Of a stretch of 64,000 nt of DNA, positions 12,641-25,587 are shown in pieces. The DNA is from Aquilaria yunnanensis (taxonomy: Eukaryota; Streptophyta; Magnoliopsida; Malvales; Thymelaeaceae), in the NCBI GenBank assembly GCA_039654915.1, contig CM077596.1, positions 69,007,751 to 69,071,750 of the forward strand. The letters run 5' to 3'. A program made the translations under genes and the position numbers. The stretch's first letter is position 1; each line of letters starts with the position of its first letter. The notes under the pieces are model-generated. The model had not been told where the DNA came from, made no database searches, and worked only from the letters and a program-made list of their open reading frames with translations.

Positions 12641-13624
12641 GTGGACCAAGACCATCAGATGAACAAGTTCTTTAGAAAATATGGGTAGTAAACATTCCAC
12701 ATAAATTTAAAATTTTTTTGTGTAAATGTTGCTCTAATGCTCTCCCAACTAAAGCAGCCTTTTTCATTTAGAAACTCAATTGACTTTTATATTTGTCCTA
12801 GGTGTGGTATAGAAGCTAAAGATGTAGTTCATTTATTTCTCCGATGTCAACATTTAAAGCTTCTTTGGTCCTACACTTTTGAGCTTAAAACCCCCATTAG
12901 AGCTGTTAACTTTAAGAACTAGATTCTGACTGTTTTTATGGTGGTGAGTAAGATTGATTACGGGAAGTTGGATATTCTCATCTCAACTCTATGGAGCATT
13001 TGGCTAGATCGTAACACGGTTATTTTTAATAATGTGAAGTAGACACAGTCATAATTCATATGCTTAAGAGATGATTTATGCAAAGATCTCTCTTTGGCCA
13101 GAGTCCAAAATTCTTTACATCTTAATTTTTCACAACCACCTTTCCCCCTATGCTTTAAAATTTGGGGTCATCATTTCAGTTCAACTTCCCCCATAATTAT
13201 ATAGGTGGATGGGCTTGGATCCCCTCTTTTTCCATAAGCGTAATGGCTTGGATTAGAAATAGACAGATTGGTAGCATTCGACAAAACTAAGTAATTCTAA
13301 GAATATGCCCTTCACCACTATACGCAAAGGCTCATGCTATTTTGGATGCTTTAAGTAGTGTTGTCTCTACCAAGATTCACAACTGCACAATCATAATGGA
13401 TTGTTTACAAGGATTTCTTTATATTGCAGGCTCTAGTTTGGTGAGTTTCGAGATTCGAGAGAAGGTTTAAGCCAACCATAGGTTAGCTAAACTTTTTTAT
13501 TGTTTATCTATCATCAAGACTCACTGCTCAGCTGTTAAGGAAGCACAATTAATTGCAACCAGATGCTTATAATCTTGTGTAGTGTAACTTCCTTTTTCCT
13601 TCCTTTTGTGTATAAAAAAAAAAG
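12641..13624 (+). mobile_element. 5'-truncated, decayed LINE (L1-type) 3' end
   Basis: Translated fragments with stops and frameshifts give, in order, the C-terminal zinc-binding module found after plant LINE reverse transcriptases (CPRCG near 12798, then HLFLRCQHLKLLW with the His/Cys pair near 12828-12870) and an RNase H-like part near 13310-13560 (AHAILDALS and CLQGFLYIAGS). A TATAAAAAAAAAA tail ends it at about 13624. The reverse transcriptase proper is missing. I could not find a convincing target duplication. The order zinc module, RNase H, poly-A fixes plus-strand orientation. Confidence 0.7.
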
Positions 13625-14239
13625 GTGTAACTTGGAGATATAGTTTTCATTGTTTATAGATTATAGTAGCACAAGACTAATCATAAATCAGTTTGTTATG
13701 ACATGATGTGGTGCAATTTTAAACTACAGTAATACAACTACTCATAAATGTCATCTAAAACATATATAGCCTATTATAATGGTTTATTATGAGATGAAAG
13801 TCTCAGTAGTGGCTAAGCCCCGCTTGATGGATCAATCATAAATTATACAAAGTGTCCTAAAAAACAGGAGTGAGTAGCAAGAGTAAAGCATCATTTTTTA
13901 AAATTTAAGTAAAAAGTTTGTAAAAACAAAAACAGAAGTGATGATCGAAAGTACAAAGATTATGCAATTTAGGATCTATCTGTCCCGTGAGTGTCGTTGA
14001 GCTGATTATCAAAGCCTTAGAGATAAAGTTGGGCCTAGAGGGCTCGCCTTTCGCTGGGCTTGTAGAACTGCTTCGCCGGGTGCGTAAGAAACACGCGCCA
14101 CCACACGGGCGTGAGCGGCGAACAGCGATCGATGAGTTAGACCTATAAATGGCGGGAGCCTACCCCTGATCGAAAATTTTACGCACCCAATCACCTCACT
14201 TTCCCAAGCCCAGCGTCCATAAAAAATTTCGCATCACTT
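13625..14239. other. Intergenic DNA and promoter side of the next gene
   Basis: No coding pattern is seen. The AT-rich repeat DNA gives way at about 14020 to GC-richer DNA that leads into the probable transcription start region of the coiled-coil gene. The 5' UTR likely includes 14240-14478, which carries a telo-box-like AAACCCTA near 14388. Confidence 0.45.
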
Positions 14240-14478
14240 TCACAGTGACCCTCTCAAAACCCTTTCAATCTTCTCCCTCTCAAACCCGATTTCCAATTTT
14301 GTTCTTCGTATTGTCGACCCATTACACTTACGGCTCTTGTCATCTCTTAATTTCCATGGTTTTAGGGTTTCTTTCGGTCTTTCGCAAAAAACCCTAGCTT
14401 CTTCTGTGCCTTGTCCCAGCAGGGAGGAAGATAGAGCAAGAGTGGGGCGGCCTGAAGACCGTTTTATTTTCTGATTCC

Positions 14479-17400
14479 ATGGACACAGCGGCGGGTGTCG
14501 CCGCCACACGCGCCGGTTCGCTGCCAATGTCCTCAGCTTGCAGGAAGGAATGGCGCGCAATTTCCGAACATCATCTGACTCAGAATGTTGGGGACGAGGT
14601 GGTGATTTTCTTTCCAAAATGTTTTTCCCGTTCTGTACGCTTGGTAGCTGAAAACATGTAAATAGGAAGATTCTGGTGATCTGAATCTAGGGTTTTTTGC
14701 ACACAACTAGCAGTTGGATTTATCTGAACCCCTAGCTATTGATCGACATTAGTGTGATCAGAACCTGACTCCTTTGATTTAAGTAAGCAAGTGGCCGATT
14801 CTGGCCATTTTGGCGGTAATGGCTGCTTGATTAATATACTCGTTTCCTTTATTGTTTCGTTACTTTGGTGATATCTTGATTAGTTAGCTTGGACTGAAAT
14901 CTGTTTCGGTATGTCAATTGCTTGTTACTGAAATGTTGTGATTCATCTTCTTGTTAATAATTATCCGAATGTTATGCTGACAACCAAGGAAGGTGCTCTA
15001 TGTTCCCTGAGTTCCAAGAAACTGCTTTAAGGTTTATGTCTAGGCACATTGAGCAACTACAAGGGTAGGGAGTTTAACATCTTGTATTTTCCTTCTCTGG
15101 AAGAGTATCCATCAATAAGCTTCAGTTAGGTCCCTGTATTTTGGTAACATCCAATTTCAATATAAAATTCCTTCTCAGTTCTACTAGACCATGCCTTGTC
15201 TCAACAGCGAGTTTTGTTATTTCTTCAACCTAGCTTATAGGTTGTTTTTTTTTTTTTGGTACTCGATGTTGTAATTCTAGCCTCCCATCTATTGCTTCCT
15301 TTGTGGATCAACATGATATCATTTATGGTGAATAATCAACATGCTCAATGAGCTTGTGGTTGTATTTTCCTGGTTATGTTAGGCTTTATTTGCAATTTGC
15401 TCTGTTAGGGCTCCAGAGGAGCTTGTCACCAACCATATGAAATGGAGATATAGGATTCATGCAGCTGACCCCAACCAACTGGAAATAAGGCTCAGTTGAT
15501 TGATTGAACTTTAGTGCAAAACTGTTGGTCCTTTTGTTTCTTATAACTTATTCAATTATAATCTGATATGTAGGACCTAGAACGACCAAAGCTTGGCCAA
15601 GCAGATGAGAGAACAATATATGAGGTAAGGGTTCTGAATAAAGACTACTTTTTACAAGAAAGGAATGGACAACTGAACATTTTTGGATGTCAAGGTGCAG
15701 AATGAAAGAGAGCCTGCTGATGTAGACTTCTGTTCCATCACAGTGGATGGAGGTTTAGATAATGACATATTGCAGCAGCGCCTTAACAGTGTTACCAGAC
15801 AGAGAGAGGAGCTACAGCAGATGGAGATAGATCTCAGAGCTCAAGTGATTGCGAGATCTGAAATTGTGGAAATGCAGAGGACCTTTGATGCTCAAATTAA
15901 AGAGCATGTCAATACTGCTTCGATGCTTCAGGCAAGCCTTTGCAATCTGTTCAATATCTTACTTGTTGAAAAGGCATCATGCATCATGTAGAGAATGATG
16001 ACAAACTTTGGTTTCTCTCTATTGTTTGCTTGGTTGTATAGGAGCGATTAAGTGAAAGGGACCAGGGGATACATGAACTAGAAAGGAAAATAGAAGAGAA
16101 AGACAGAGAGCTACATGCAATTAGGCTGGAAAAGGAAGCGGTTCGTCCATTTTTTACTCTCTTGGATGGTTTTTTTTTCATCAAAATGCATTTTTTTGGT
16201 GAACAAAGTGATAAACTCAATTTTCTGTTTTTTTCCTCTCCTTTTCTTTTCTTTTTTAATTTTATTATGCAGTCATGGGCCAAAGAAGATCTTCTCAGAG
16301 AACAGAATAAGGAACTGGCAACTTTTAGGTTTGTTGATGTTTTGTTGATTTCCCTCTATCCTTGGTGTTATTGTTATCAGTCATGGGAAAACATGGTGAT
16401 ATGACATAAATGTAGAAGTGCGTTGAAGCTCCACACAAAACCTGTTTTGTTGTTCTAAAGGGTCTTTGAGTTGATTTGGCACTATGAATTCCATTATGAG
16501 CTTCCTTTCACATTTTAGTAGCTTGTTATGTGAAATATGGGGAGGTAAGTTTTTTTGATCAATGGCTGATTATAAAGTATACCTTGGACTTCTCCAATTT
16601 TGAAGTGATGACATTCTTGCTGTTCAATATTCTATATTGCAATTCTTAGTTTTAGATGAGTTAATTTTCTGCAGACGTGAGCGGGATCATTCTGAAGCTG
16701 AAAGAGCTCAGCATATCAAACAAATGCATGATCTTCAAGAGCATATTCAAGAGAAGGAGAGGCAGCTTGTTGAGTTACAGGAACAGGTTTATGCATTATG
16801 ATTCTCAAGAATTTGTGCAAAAAAACTAGTTTTGGCACAAAGCCTAATTTTTTGCTCTCTAGATGCCTCTGTTTGAAATGGGTTGTTTTTTACTTTTTTT
16901 TTTTTTCTTTTTCCGGTTGAATGCTGCTCCCTCTGATCCAAATTGTTTGCAAAATACCCTACTTTGGGCTGTTCAAAATCTTTGAAACATTTCCATGTTT
17001 AGGAAATTACTTTATATCTCCTTCGAACTATCATTTCAATATTTTTCTTTTTTCATCTTTCTTGATTTACATGCAAAAGGTGAAGGGCTAAAGTGAATCA
17101 CACAGACTTTTTCTTCTTTCTTAATCTCCGTGCTAAACCCAAATGTTCAACCAATTTGTGGTGAAGTTGTTAGTTTTGCTTTTAACTACATTTTGTACTT
17201 TATGTTTTCATTCTTGACTTGGCTAATGAACTCATAGAGGGTACTAATTTTTCTTAATAATACTATTATTTTTCAGTATAGAGCTTCTCAAGAGACCATA
17301 CTATATAAGGATGAACAGTTGAGGGAGGCACAGGCCTGGGTTGCTCGTGCTCAAGAGATGGATGCTTTGCAGTCAAGTACAAACCAATCACTGCAGGCTG

Positions 17401-20400
17401 AGTTACGAGAGCGTACAGAACAATTTAATCAACTCTGGGTTGGGTGTCAAAGACAGGTTGAAAAGATTCCTGTCTTTTTCATATTTGCATTCTGTCTTAT
17501 TTTTTGAGCTAGTACATTTTCCTAAAGAACCTTTTAGAGGTTTCTGTCAACAAATTTGACTCTTTGTTTGGTTTTAGTTTGCTGAGATGGAGCGACTTCA
17601 TTTGCATTCAATTCAGCAGCTCCAACTTGAGCTCGCTGATGTGAGAGAGAGAAATGGTACTTATACTGATGAATCACGTATATCCCAAAACTCAAAAGAG
17701 ACATTGCAATTAGATCAACATAATGGAAGCCAAGGAGATGGGCTCATGGGTGGCACGACAAAAGTTAATACAGGACCCCTTCCAAATGGTGCTTCAAACA
17801 ATGTTTCGTCAGTTGCTTCTGCTGGAAATTCTTCTAGTCAGGTAAATTGATTTTTTCCCTTCTTTTTTTGGTGCTTCTTTCTATAATCTTGCTTGGACTG
17901 GAAGAAATCATGACTAGTCAGGCCTCTGTTTGAAATTTCCAGTCGGAATTATTTGAAATGGTCATGGTCTTTACACCATCTTTGTGAGCAGCTCAATAAG
18001 AGTGAAAGAAATGGGGCACAACCCGATGATATTATTAGAAGTAGTTGATTAGCAAACCTTCCTATGCTTTTGTACCTCACCCTCAGGGATGGAAAATCTT
18101 CCTTATCCTTAAACCAACTCAACTTTCTTGTTTAAGCACTGCTCGTTTGCTTTCCCAATGCCAGAAATTTGTTTTCTGTCTTTTATGTCATGTGCCTCTT
18201 GATTCCATTGCAATGTACTTAATGAGGTTGCTGTGGTTTCAGGACTCTGTGTGGTAAACTGGAAAGATAAAAAAAATCTGTTTGATGTTTATATTGATTT
18301 CAAATTTTCCTTTTAACAGCTTTTGATGTTTTGTTTTAAGTGGTCAACATAGCATATCTCTCACTGATAATCTTTCTTTTTAAATTGCAAAAAATTTTCT
18401 GTTCCATCAGAATGATCATGTTGCAAGTGTATCAATTACTCCATCATCTATGCTTGGAATGCACACCTACCTTCCACCTGGCCAGATGGCTGCTTTGCAT
18501 TCATTTGTGATGCATCAACAGGGGCTTCCTCATACCCTGCCATCACCTGTTCCTCAAGCTCATGTTGGGCATTTCTTTTCCATGCCACCAATGTCTTCCA
18601 TCCAACAATGGCCAAACCATCAGGTATAGTTTGATAAGCATACTTCTCCTTTTTTCCTCCATTCAGTTTGTACTCATCATATATGCTAATTGTTGGCTCT
18701 CTTCAGAGGGCATCTGAGGTAACACAAGTCTCAGTGCAAAATCAACTTCCCCCATCTCGATCTGATAAGAACCTTGCAAGCTTAGACTCAAATTATGAGT
18801 ATGAAATGTCTGTTAATGGGCAAGGTGGTCACTCTGACTACCTTGATCATGCTAGCCAAGTGTCTGAGACTGTCTCATCTTCCACTGGGAAAGCACAGGT
18901 CTTCCTCCTGTACTTTTAGTTTTATGCCAACAAACATATTGTCAATGATTACTCTGACATTAATGACTGCTTGTAAAAAATTTTGGTTCCAGGTGCTTGA
19001 ATCAATTGGTTCAAATTACCTTGCTGCCTCCCAATCTGAGCAGACCTTGCAGCAGGTTTCTTCACAGTTTCATGATGCTTTAAGGTTAAGCTCTCTTGAA
19101 GAGAGTGAAAAATCCAAGGTGACTCTTGTTTTATCTCTCTGTGTGTTTTGTCGGTCTGTTTTTACCTAAAGATGCTTGAACATGGATAAAACAGGAACAA
19201 AAGTTTATCGGCCTCAAAAACAATGGTCTGGAACATGAAGTCTCAGCCATTGAACTAGCAAATGCTGCTGGCAAAGCATCTTTGTTTGATGCTTCTGCTC
19301 ACACTCCTGATGCTTATGAAACCAAAATAAACAATGGCACTAGTGCAGTATGGACTGAGCCGCTGGTCTCAACAGGTCAGGCTAGTGTGGCGATTTCAGG
19401 GAAGAATTCAGACATTGCTCTTCTTGATGAAGGAGCATTATTGGCTTGTGTAGTTCGCACCATTCCAGCTGGTGGGAGAATACGTATCAGTTCAACGGTG
19501 TGTGTCCAAATAATAATTTTCAATTTGCCTTCGATAGTAAATTATTTGGCACTTTTTGCGATGCTGAACTCATTATGCTTATATGAATAAATGCAGCTAC
19601 CAAATAGGCTAGGCAAAATGCTTGCACCTTTACACTGGCATGATTACAAGAAGAAGTTTGGAAAGCTGGATGACTTCATTGGTGGTCACCCTGAAGTGAG
19701 TGTTTTTTGACCTTTCTCGGACTTTATGGTTATGTTTGGCAGCCACATTTGCTAGGTAGCTTTAGGGTTTGACATGATGGTCTGTTAGCTTCAATCTTGT
19801 ATTTGCGGAAGCTAATTGCTATTGTCAGATTGTTTCTAGCAACTGTCCTTAATTGCTAGATTTGTTGCGGAGCAAGCACCTTATGTATAAATACATACTT
19901 GAGTTGCGTGCAAATCTAGTGTTCTGACAATCTCAGTATGTTATTCCAGTTGTTTGTGATTGAGGATGATTATATTTGGCTTCGTGAGGGAGCACAAGAA
20001 AAGATAGCAGCTTCAGCAGCCGTTGCCAAAGTTGCTGCAGCAGCTGCTGCAGAATCTCCCTATTCCTCTCTTATGCCCTCTGTAGCTGTTACACCTATGG
20101 CACAGCCTAACCGACTCAAAAAGGCCCTGACAGTTGATTCCAACCATGTGAAGCATGATAACATTGTTTTCAAATCATATGCATCTGATGATCACTCATT
20201 GGTGCCACCTGTGCAGAGCCAGCAGCCCAATGGTGTTTATTTTGGGGCAGCTGGAAATATCAAGATTTTGAGTAAGTCCAAAGATTCTATTGCCCTTAAT
20301 GGTGCAAGTTATGAGACTTTGAGTGTGAGCAGTACTGAGAGTAAGGCGTCACTCTCTGGGAAGCCTAGCACACAAGTTATAGGAAAGCAGCAGAACAGGT

Positions 20401-20552
20401 ATACAGTTTAGAGCACTTTGGACCTTAGTTTTCTAAGATGTTTGTGGTTCTGGTGCATGCAATGGTTGCATGAGGATCTTACGTAGTCACTCTTTTTCTT
20501 TTTTTTTGGTTGCAGCAGGACAACTGGAGGAATCATGTCTTGTAGAAGATGA
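14479..20552 (+). CDS. Plant-specific coiled-coil protein with C-terminal DUF7725-like domain, 15 exons
   Basis: Exons: 14479-14598, 15574-15624, 15695-15931, 16042-16140, 16273-16328, 16675-16786, 17277-17456, 17578-17841, 18411-18623, 18707-18898, 18993-19118, 19195-19497, 19597-19695, 19950-20398, 20519-20552; 2535 nt, 844 aa, all phases agreeing. Residues about 65-350 are heptad-rich coiled coil (REELQQMEIDLRAQ, ERKIEEKDRELHAIR and similar). A Met/Pro/His-rich linker follows. Residues about 625-735 form a compact conserved domain (GGRIRISSTLPNRLGKM, LHWHDYKKKFGKLDDF, then an Ala-rich helix). No catalytic motif or membrane segment. The layout matches a conserved plant family that, from memory, includes the coiled-coil CDPK adaptor CAP1 of ice plant; this link is uncertain. 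The third intron uses a GC donor, and the last acceptor is a tandem CAGCAG. Start chosen as the first ATG in a conserved MDTAAGVAATRAGSLPM context. Confidence 0.9.
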
Positions 20553-21672
20553 AGCATTTTAAAGGAAAAATGATCTTGATTTGCGTTTCTGTTTAGTGTT
20601 CTTTTGGATGCGGAAACTGCTGCTCGTTCAAATACTATATTTAAATTGTTAAGGTTTCTGGCTGGTTTGGCCAATCCTGATCTTCTGAGGGCTTTCATGT
20701 TTCCTTTTTCTTTGCACCCAGGGAGATTTGAAAAAGCATCTGCTGTTTTGGTTTATTCACCTTATAGCCAGGCGGAGATTAGTTTTTAGACGTCAATAAT
20801 CGAACAATTCTCATTTTTACGATTATAAGGGATCTTAGTGACTACAGGAGATTACACTTACCAGTCACTATACTAAAAAAATCCCTGAAAAAATCTCGAG
20901 GTTAATTGCTTAGCGGTGATACTTCAGCCTTCGTTTCATTTCTTTCTCACCAAGTTACTATGAATGGAAGGATGTGGTGTTTTCTTGATGCCTGTGTGAC
21001 TACAGCCTGGTTTGTTCGCCAATTATGCACCTGATCTTGCGTTTTCATCTGCCCTACATGTGGTGTGATCTAGTCATCCGCGAAACAAGGAATTCTTGTT
21101 TACCCATCAATTCCCTGACCTTGTCTCACCAGACTAGTGAAGTTACACAGTGAAATTAAATTGTCAAATGTGGCTCAAAATACTCCTAGTTTTAAGAAAT
21201 ATTGAGTACCCTGACCTTTACTAACCATAATAAATACCCCTCCTTTATACATTTGTAGGATGCTTCCAAATATTTAAAAAAAAACACACACACAATTCCC
21301 TGACCTTGCTACGATGGCTTCTCTGCCTTCTTGGACATGACTTCTCCAACACAGAAAAATAGATGACCAAATATTTTATTTTTACCTATTAAACTGGCGA
21401 CTGACTAACAGTCGATCAATAGCTGTGCCTGCCAGCGAGCGAAACCATTAAGGCAACTAAACATATTCCAAAACCAGTCCAGTCCCGCTGGAACAAAATC
21501 ATGCTTTTACTTTTTTTTTTTCTTTCACCTGTTCATGGTTTGCAATGCATTGCACCAAGCACTTCTAAACCCCTCCCTTTTCCTACCGGTGCTTGAGGCA
21601 TAAAGCAAAAACATGGATGGGCCAAAATAAGCCATCAAAACAAATTCACTTCAGTTTAAACAGCAACTGATT
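20553..21672. other. Intergenic region between convergent genes
   Basis: This holds the 3' UTR of the plus-strand coiled-coil gene and that of the minus-strand GIF gene, which converge here. A short ACACACAC run lies near 21283. No other gene or transposon end is seen. Confidence 0.5.
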
Positions 21673-24072
21673 TTAAGATGCACGGTTGCTATGTCCCTGG
21701 AGGCTAGCAACAGCATCAGAGTTATCGCTGCCATTCCCTTGCAGCTGCATACCGATGAAATTGTTCCCAAATCCCACATGCATGCCGTGATACATGTTGC
21801 CAGCTCTGATGCCCATCTGTTCCTGGAGCACGTGCTGCTGCTGGAACAGCACTGGTGATTGTTGCTGTTGCTGGTTGTTAGACTGGAGCGGAAGCTTTGC
21901 AACATTAAAACCTGCCTGCTGTTGAGCTCCTACTTGTGCAGGCTGGGCGTACTGTTCTTGCTGCTTACCAGGCTGACAAGACATCATCTGCAACAGTTTG
22001 TCAGTGGCTTATCAAATGGAATGCTTTCAACAAGAAACTGAAAGTTCCATATTTTTCCTTTTCCTTTTAAAAAAAAATTCAGAACACAGAACTAGAATTT
22101 GGACACAAGTTCATAGGGAAGTACCAGAGGAGTTGATGATGATTGAGGCTGTGCATCAGCAATTCTAGCAAGATACATCAAGTTGTTCTGCAGCTGAGCT
22201 TGGTAACTAAAAAATTTACAACAATGGCATACATAATGATCAGTAAATTCTTCACATAAGATGGCACAGGAGAAGTACCTACTCTCCCCAATGCAAAGTC
22301 TCAACCCATGTGTAACTTAAACAAGCAAAGACAACTCTTTCACTCAGCTTTCTGTAGAAAGATTCAGGATCACACCTTATCTTCTCATATCTTGTGATTT
22401 TCTTCTTACCTTATTGTCTCTTTATATCCAGCTTCTAGGATTTGAAAAAAAAGAAGAGAAAAAGAAAGAAATTTGTCTGTTCTCAACAATAATATTCTGA
22501 GAATAAACTCTCGAACATCATTCAATGTCTTAACTTCTAGCTTTTCTATCATGCAAAATTAGCAAGAAGTGGTTTTCACTCATCAAGAAAAGAAATTAGA
22601 ATGGGTAAGGTAGAAGGGGATTAAAAATTAAGAATCCAAATAATGGATATGAAATAATGCAATGATGCTAAATGCTCTAAGTATCAGTGATGAGCAGTTT
22701 GAGAGCAGAGGGACTGTTTGATCATGACTTGGGTTGACTAAATGCTTCTCAGATCCTGTATCTCACATGCTAAACTCTCGGGTTCCCTAGTTTTTCCCCA
22801 GTTTCAAATAATCTTAAATTTCTCTGGAGGATTTCAGATTAGAACCTAACATGAGAACTTGTAAAGGTAAGAGGTGGCATCTCTTGCTAAAATAGGACAT
22901 GTGCAGACAAATACATGGGGTCGTGGTGGTTGTAATCATGTGCAAAAGTGCATGTTCTCCCATGGATGCACGTAACCCAGCAAATAGAGAGAATGCAGAA
23001 AATGGCACCATATACTTCATTCTACTAACCCAACATAGTTGGGCAAAGGTGCAAAATGCTTATACGTACTGCAATGCATTATTTCTACAGGGAAGCAAAA
23101 AGTTACTTCATCGCTCACATGGAGGAGATGATACGAGAAGAACAGTAGTTTTTAAGAAAAACAAGTAGACACAATGTAACACAAAGGACTAGAATTGACA
23201 GACGACATCATGCCAAACATTCATATCTCATGTTGACATGAAATTCACACTCACGGGGCACACTCAGCGGTCTTGCCAAGGTTTTGATATTCCAGTATTG
23301 CCATGATCAGCTGCTTATTGTCATCTAGGCACTGCATGAAGACAATGGTGTCATCACCATAAATAATAAACAGTACTTCTTGTCCCATCTAAACCATTCT
23401 TAAAAGTTTTGCCAGAACATAATGGATTTCAAACAAATCGGGACTTCAAGATGATACACAGTATTACGAGGAAGAAAGGAAGTTTGGCCACAGAGTACGA
23501 ACTACGACGGGAAGGCCAACTCTAAGACCAAGAATATAATGGTCGATATAAATCATGCTTGTCTCAAAGAAGGAGGTTGACATCAATTCACTCATTGGAA
23601 TAAAACATAAAGAAAACTTAAGAGTGTATACATACAAAAGAGATTTGAAGATCAGATCAGCAGCATGATTGTTCTCAAAAGAGCAAAAGATATACTACTT
23701 CAGAAACATTACTGGCTGTCCCCAACCCATAGCGCGAGGAATAACAAAAAAGGGCTCGAACAAAGAGGAAAACAAAAACAAGTGCCTGCCATTGTCAAAA
23801 GGAGAGGTCTCCAAAACAACAGAATCGAAACAGGAAGCTTTGAGCTTTTTGGCAAAACCCAATGTCATCAATCACTTCCAATACAAAAACACCAAACAAA
23901 CAATGCATGCAAAGAAACGCATCAATCGTAGAACAAAAACCTCGAAATTTTATCTCTAAATACAGAAAAACAAAAGCTTGAACGTTTCAAGGAAATATAC
24001 CTTCTGAATCTGTTCAGTCGTGATGCTTGCGAGTTGTGTCATCTGAGGCTGCGGCTGTGGCTGCTGCTGCAT
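21673..24072 (-). CDS. GIF: GRF-interacting factor (SS18/SSXT-type transcription co-activator), 4 exons
   Basis: A small nuclear co-activator of the ANGUSTIFOLIA3/GIF family, which binds growth-regulating factors and recruits SWI/SNF chromatin remodelling to drive leaf and organ cell proliferation. Exons: 24072-24001, 23331-23255, 22206-22125, 21987-21673; 546 nt, 181 aa, phases agree. The N-terminus is a Gln/Pro tract, then the SNH (SSXT) domain at about residues 17-75: ITTEQIQKCLDDNKQLIMAI, EYQNLGKTAECAPYQAQLQ, NNLMYLARIADAQ. The C-terminal half is rich in Gln, Met, Gly and Asn with no fold visible. It is slightly shorter than Arabidopsis GIF2/GIF3 and lacks the conserved start variants of GIF1, so a GIF2/3-type member is more likely. 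It is divergent from the small-protein gene at 24436. A telo-box AAACCCTA lies at 24137-24144 in its upstream region. Confidence 0.94.
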
Positions 24073-24435
24073 TTTTTCAGTTGTCGACGATCACACAAAA
24101 CGAAACCGACGAACGCTCACGAGAAACGAAGCCCGAAAACCCTACAGATATTTGTCGAAAATGAAAATGGGCAAGTGAGGACCGAAAAGAGAGAGGCAGA
24201 GAGTCTTGTCTCGCTCTGCCTCGCTCTCTGCAATGTGTTCGGCACTCCACATTTTAGTTTGCCAAATGTGGAAACGGCTTGCCAGCAAGCACAACCAAAC
24301 CAGCGTACTTTTAGTGGGATCGAAACGCTGCCGTTTACGACAAAGTGCCACGATTCTCGCGGAGGAAAATAATAATGTGATGGGCCGGCTGATGATGGCT
24401 CCTCCGCTGGTAGTGGGAGGAGAATTGCGGAGAGA
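24073..24435. promoter_or_regulatory. Short divergent promoter between GIF and the 72-aa protein gene
   Basis: The two start codons face away from each other across only 363 bp, so both 5' UTRs and promoters must share it. It is GC-richer than nearby intergenic DNA, has no clear TATA box, and contains AAACCCTA at 24137-24144, a motif common upstream of growth and translation genes. Co-expression is an inference. Confidence 0.6.
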
Positions 24436-25587
24436 ATGGGTTCTGTGTTGAGAGCAAAAGCGTCTTCCTTTCTCACAGGCGCGGCAGTGGCGTCGATTCT
24501 CGGTTTTTGTGTTCTCTACAAGGATTACAAGGTTGCCCAAGAATCGATCTCTCACGAGGTATGTTTCTCTCCTCTTGTTTCACAATTAAAGCGATTTCTT
24601 GGGTATTTTTTAGTAATATTTGGTAGAATCTCCAGAGGATGGAGATTTCTTTTCTTTCTTTCTTTTTTTTTAAAGAGCCAAACTTCAAACCCTCCTTTGT
24701 CCCTATTTTGTGATGGTTGTGATGGAATCGGAGCTTATGGCATGCTCCCTTAGAGAAACCGAGATTAGAGAACGAACTCGTAATGCTTGAGATAGAGTGT
24801 CAGATTGTTGCTGCTGGATGCAGCTTGTGAGGTTGCTGCGCATGTGAAGAAGGAACAGGTTTGTGAAGGGTGCTGCTTTGCTTGTTGGTAGCAGGAAAAT
24901 CCGTAGCTTGCTTGGTTTACAAATGACCAACTTGATGGAGATTGTTCTGTCTAGTCTCTGGAAGTTAGAAAGAATTCCAATATTTGGGATTAGCTGAAGG
25001 GTCATGGCTGGGGTATGGGTTGAGGGATCCTAACCAGAATGGGTTAGTGTTGATATAGATAGAATCCTTATATCGTTTCTCGCCTTTTTCTATCTTGTTC
25101 GGGATTCATGTACTTCTGATTTTGGAACCAAACTTGCCACAGGTTTAGGCTTAGATTTTGTTCTCTGCTGGTTAGTCTTAACAGCTGTATGCCAGGTGTA
25201 TATTGTTTATTGATGAAATTGTCTATGGGTTTGTATTATCTGAAATCAAGAGCGATGGAATTGGTTCTTGCTTTACCAAGGGATTTTGTTTAGGACTCCT
25301 GGTTGAATACATGGCTTAAGCTTCACAGTGATGTGAGAAGCATGGATTAGGTCTGCAACTTTGATATTCTAGCTATGCCTTATTCCATTTCTACCTGCGT
25401 TGGTTGCTGTCTGGATTAGGTCTTGTCATGTTTCTGCTATTCCACCTGTGTGTTAGTTCATCAAGTTGTTCATGGTTTTCATTCTTTTCAGATGAAAGGT
25501 CTTCATGAATCATTTGATCGGCGAATCTCAGCTCTAGAAACTCTCAAACAAAATGAAGTCACAGAACATGCAGAGACAACAGGATAG
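24436..25587 (+). CDS. Small single-pass membrane protein, 72 aa, 2 exons, function unknown
   Basis: Exon 24436-24558 and exon 25492-25587 join in phase at a GTATGT donor and a TTTTCAG acceptor. The protein opens MGSVLRAKASSFLTGAAVAS, with a hydrophobic segment at about residues 11-28 (FLTGAAVASILGFCVLY), then a basic KDYK and a short amphipathic, Leu/Glu-containing tail (HESFDRRISALETLKQ) that could form one coiled coil. The pattern, a basic start and one membrane span, fits a small mitochondrial or organelle-membrane protein, but no targeting is proved. I know similar short unnamed plant proteins, without a function. The second exon is too short for simple ORF scans, and the 933-bp intron hides the gene. 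Confidence 0.8.

Noticed and set aside
15000..15070. Possible extra exon in intron 1 of the coiled-coil gene
   Set aside because: The join from 14598 to 15574 keeps the phase and fits the protein family without it.
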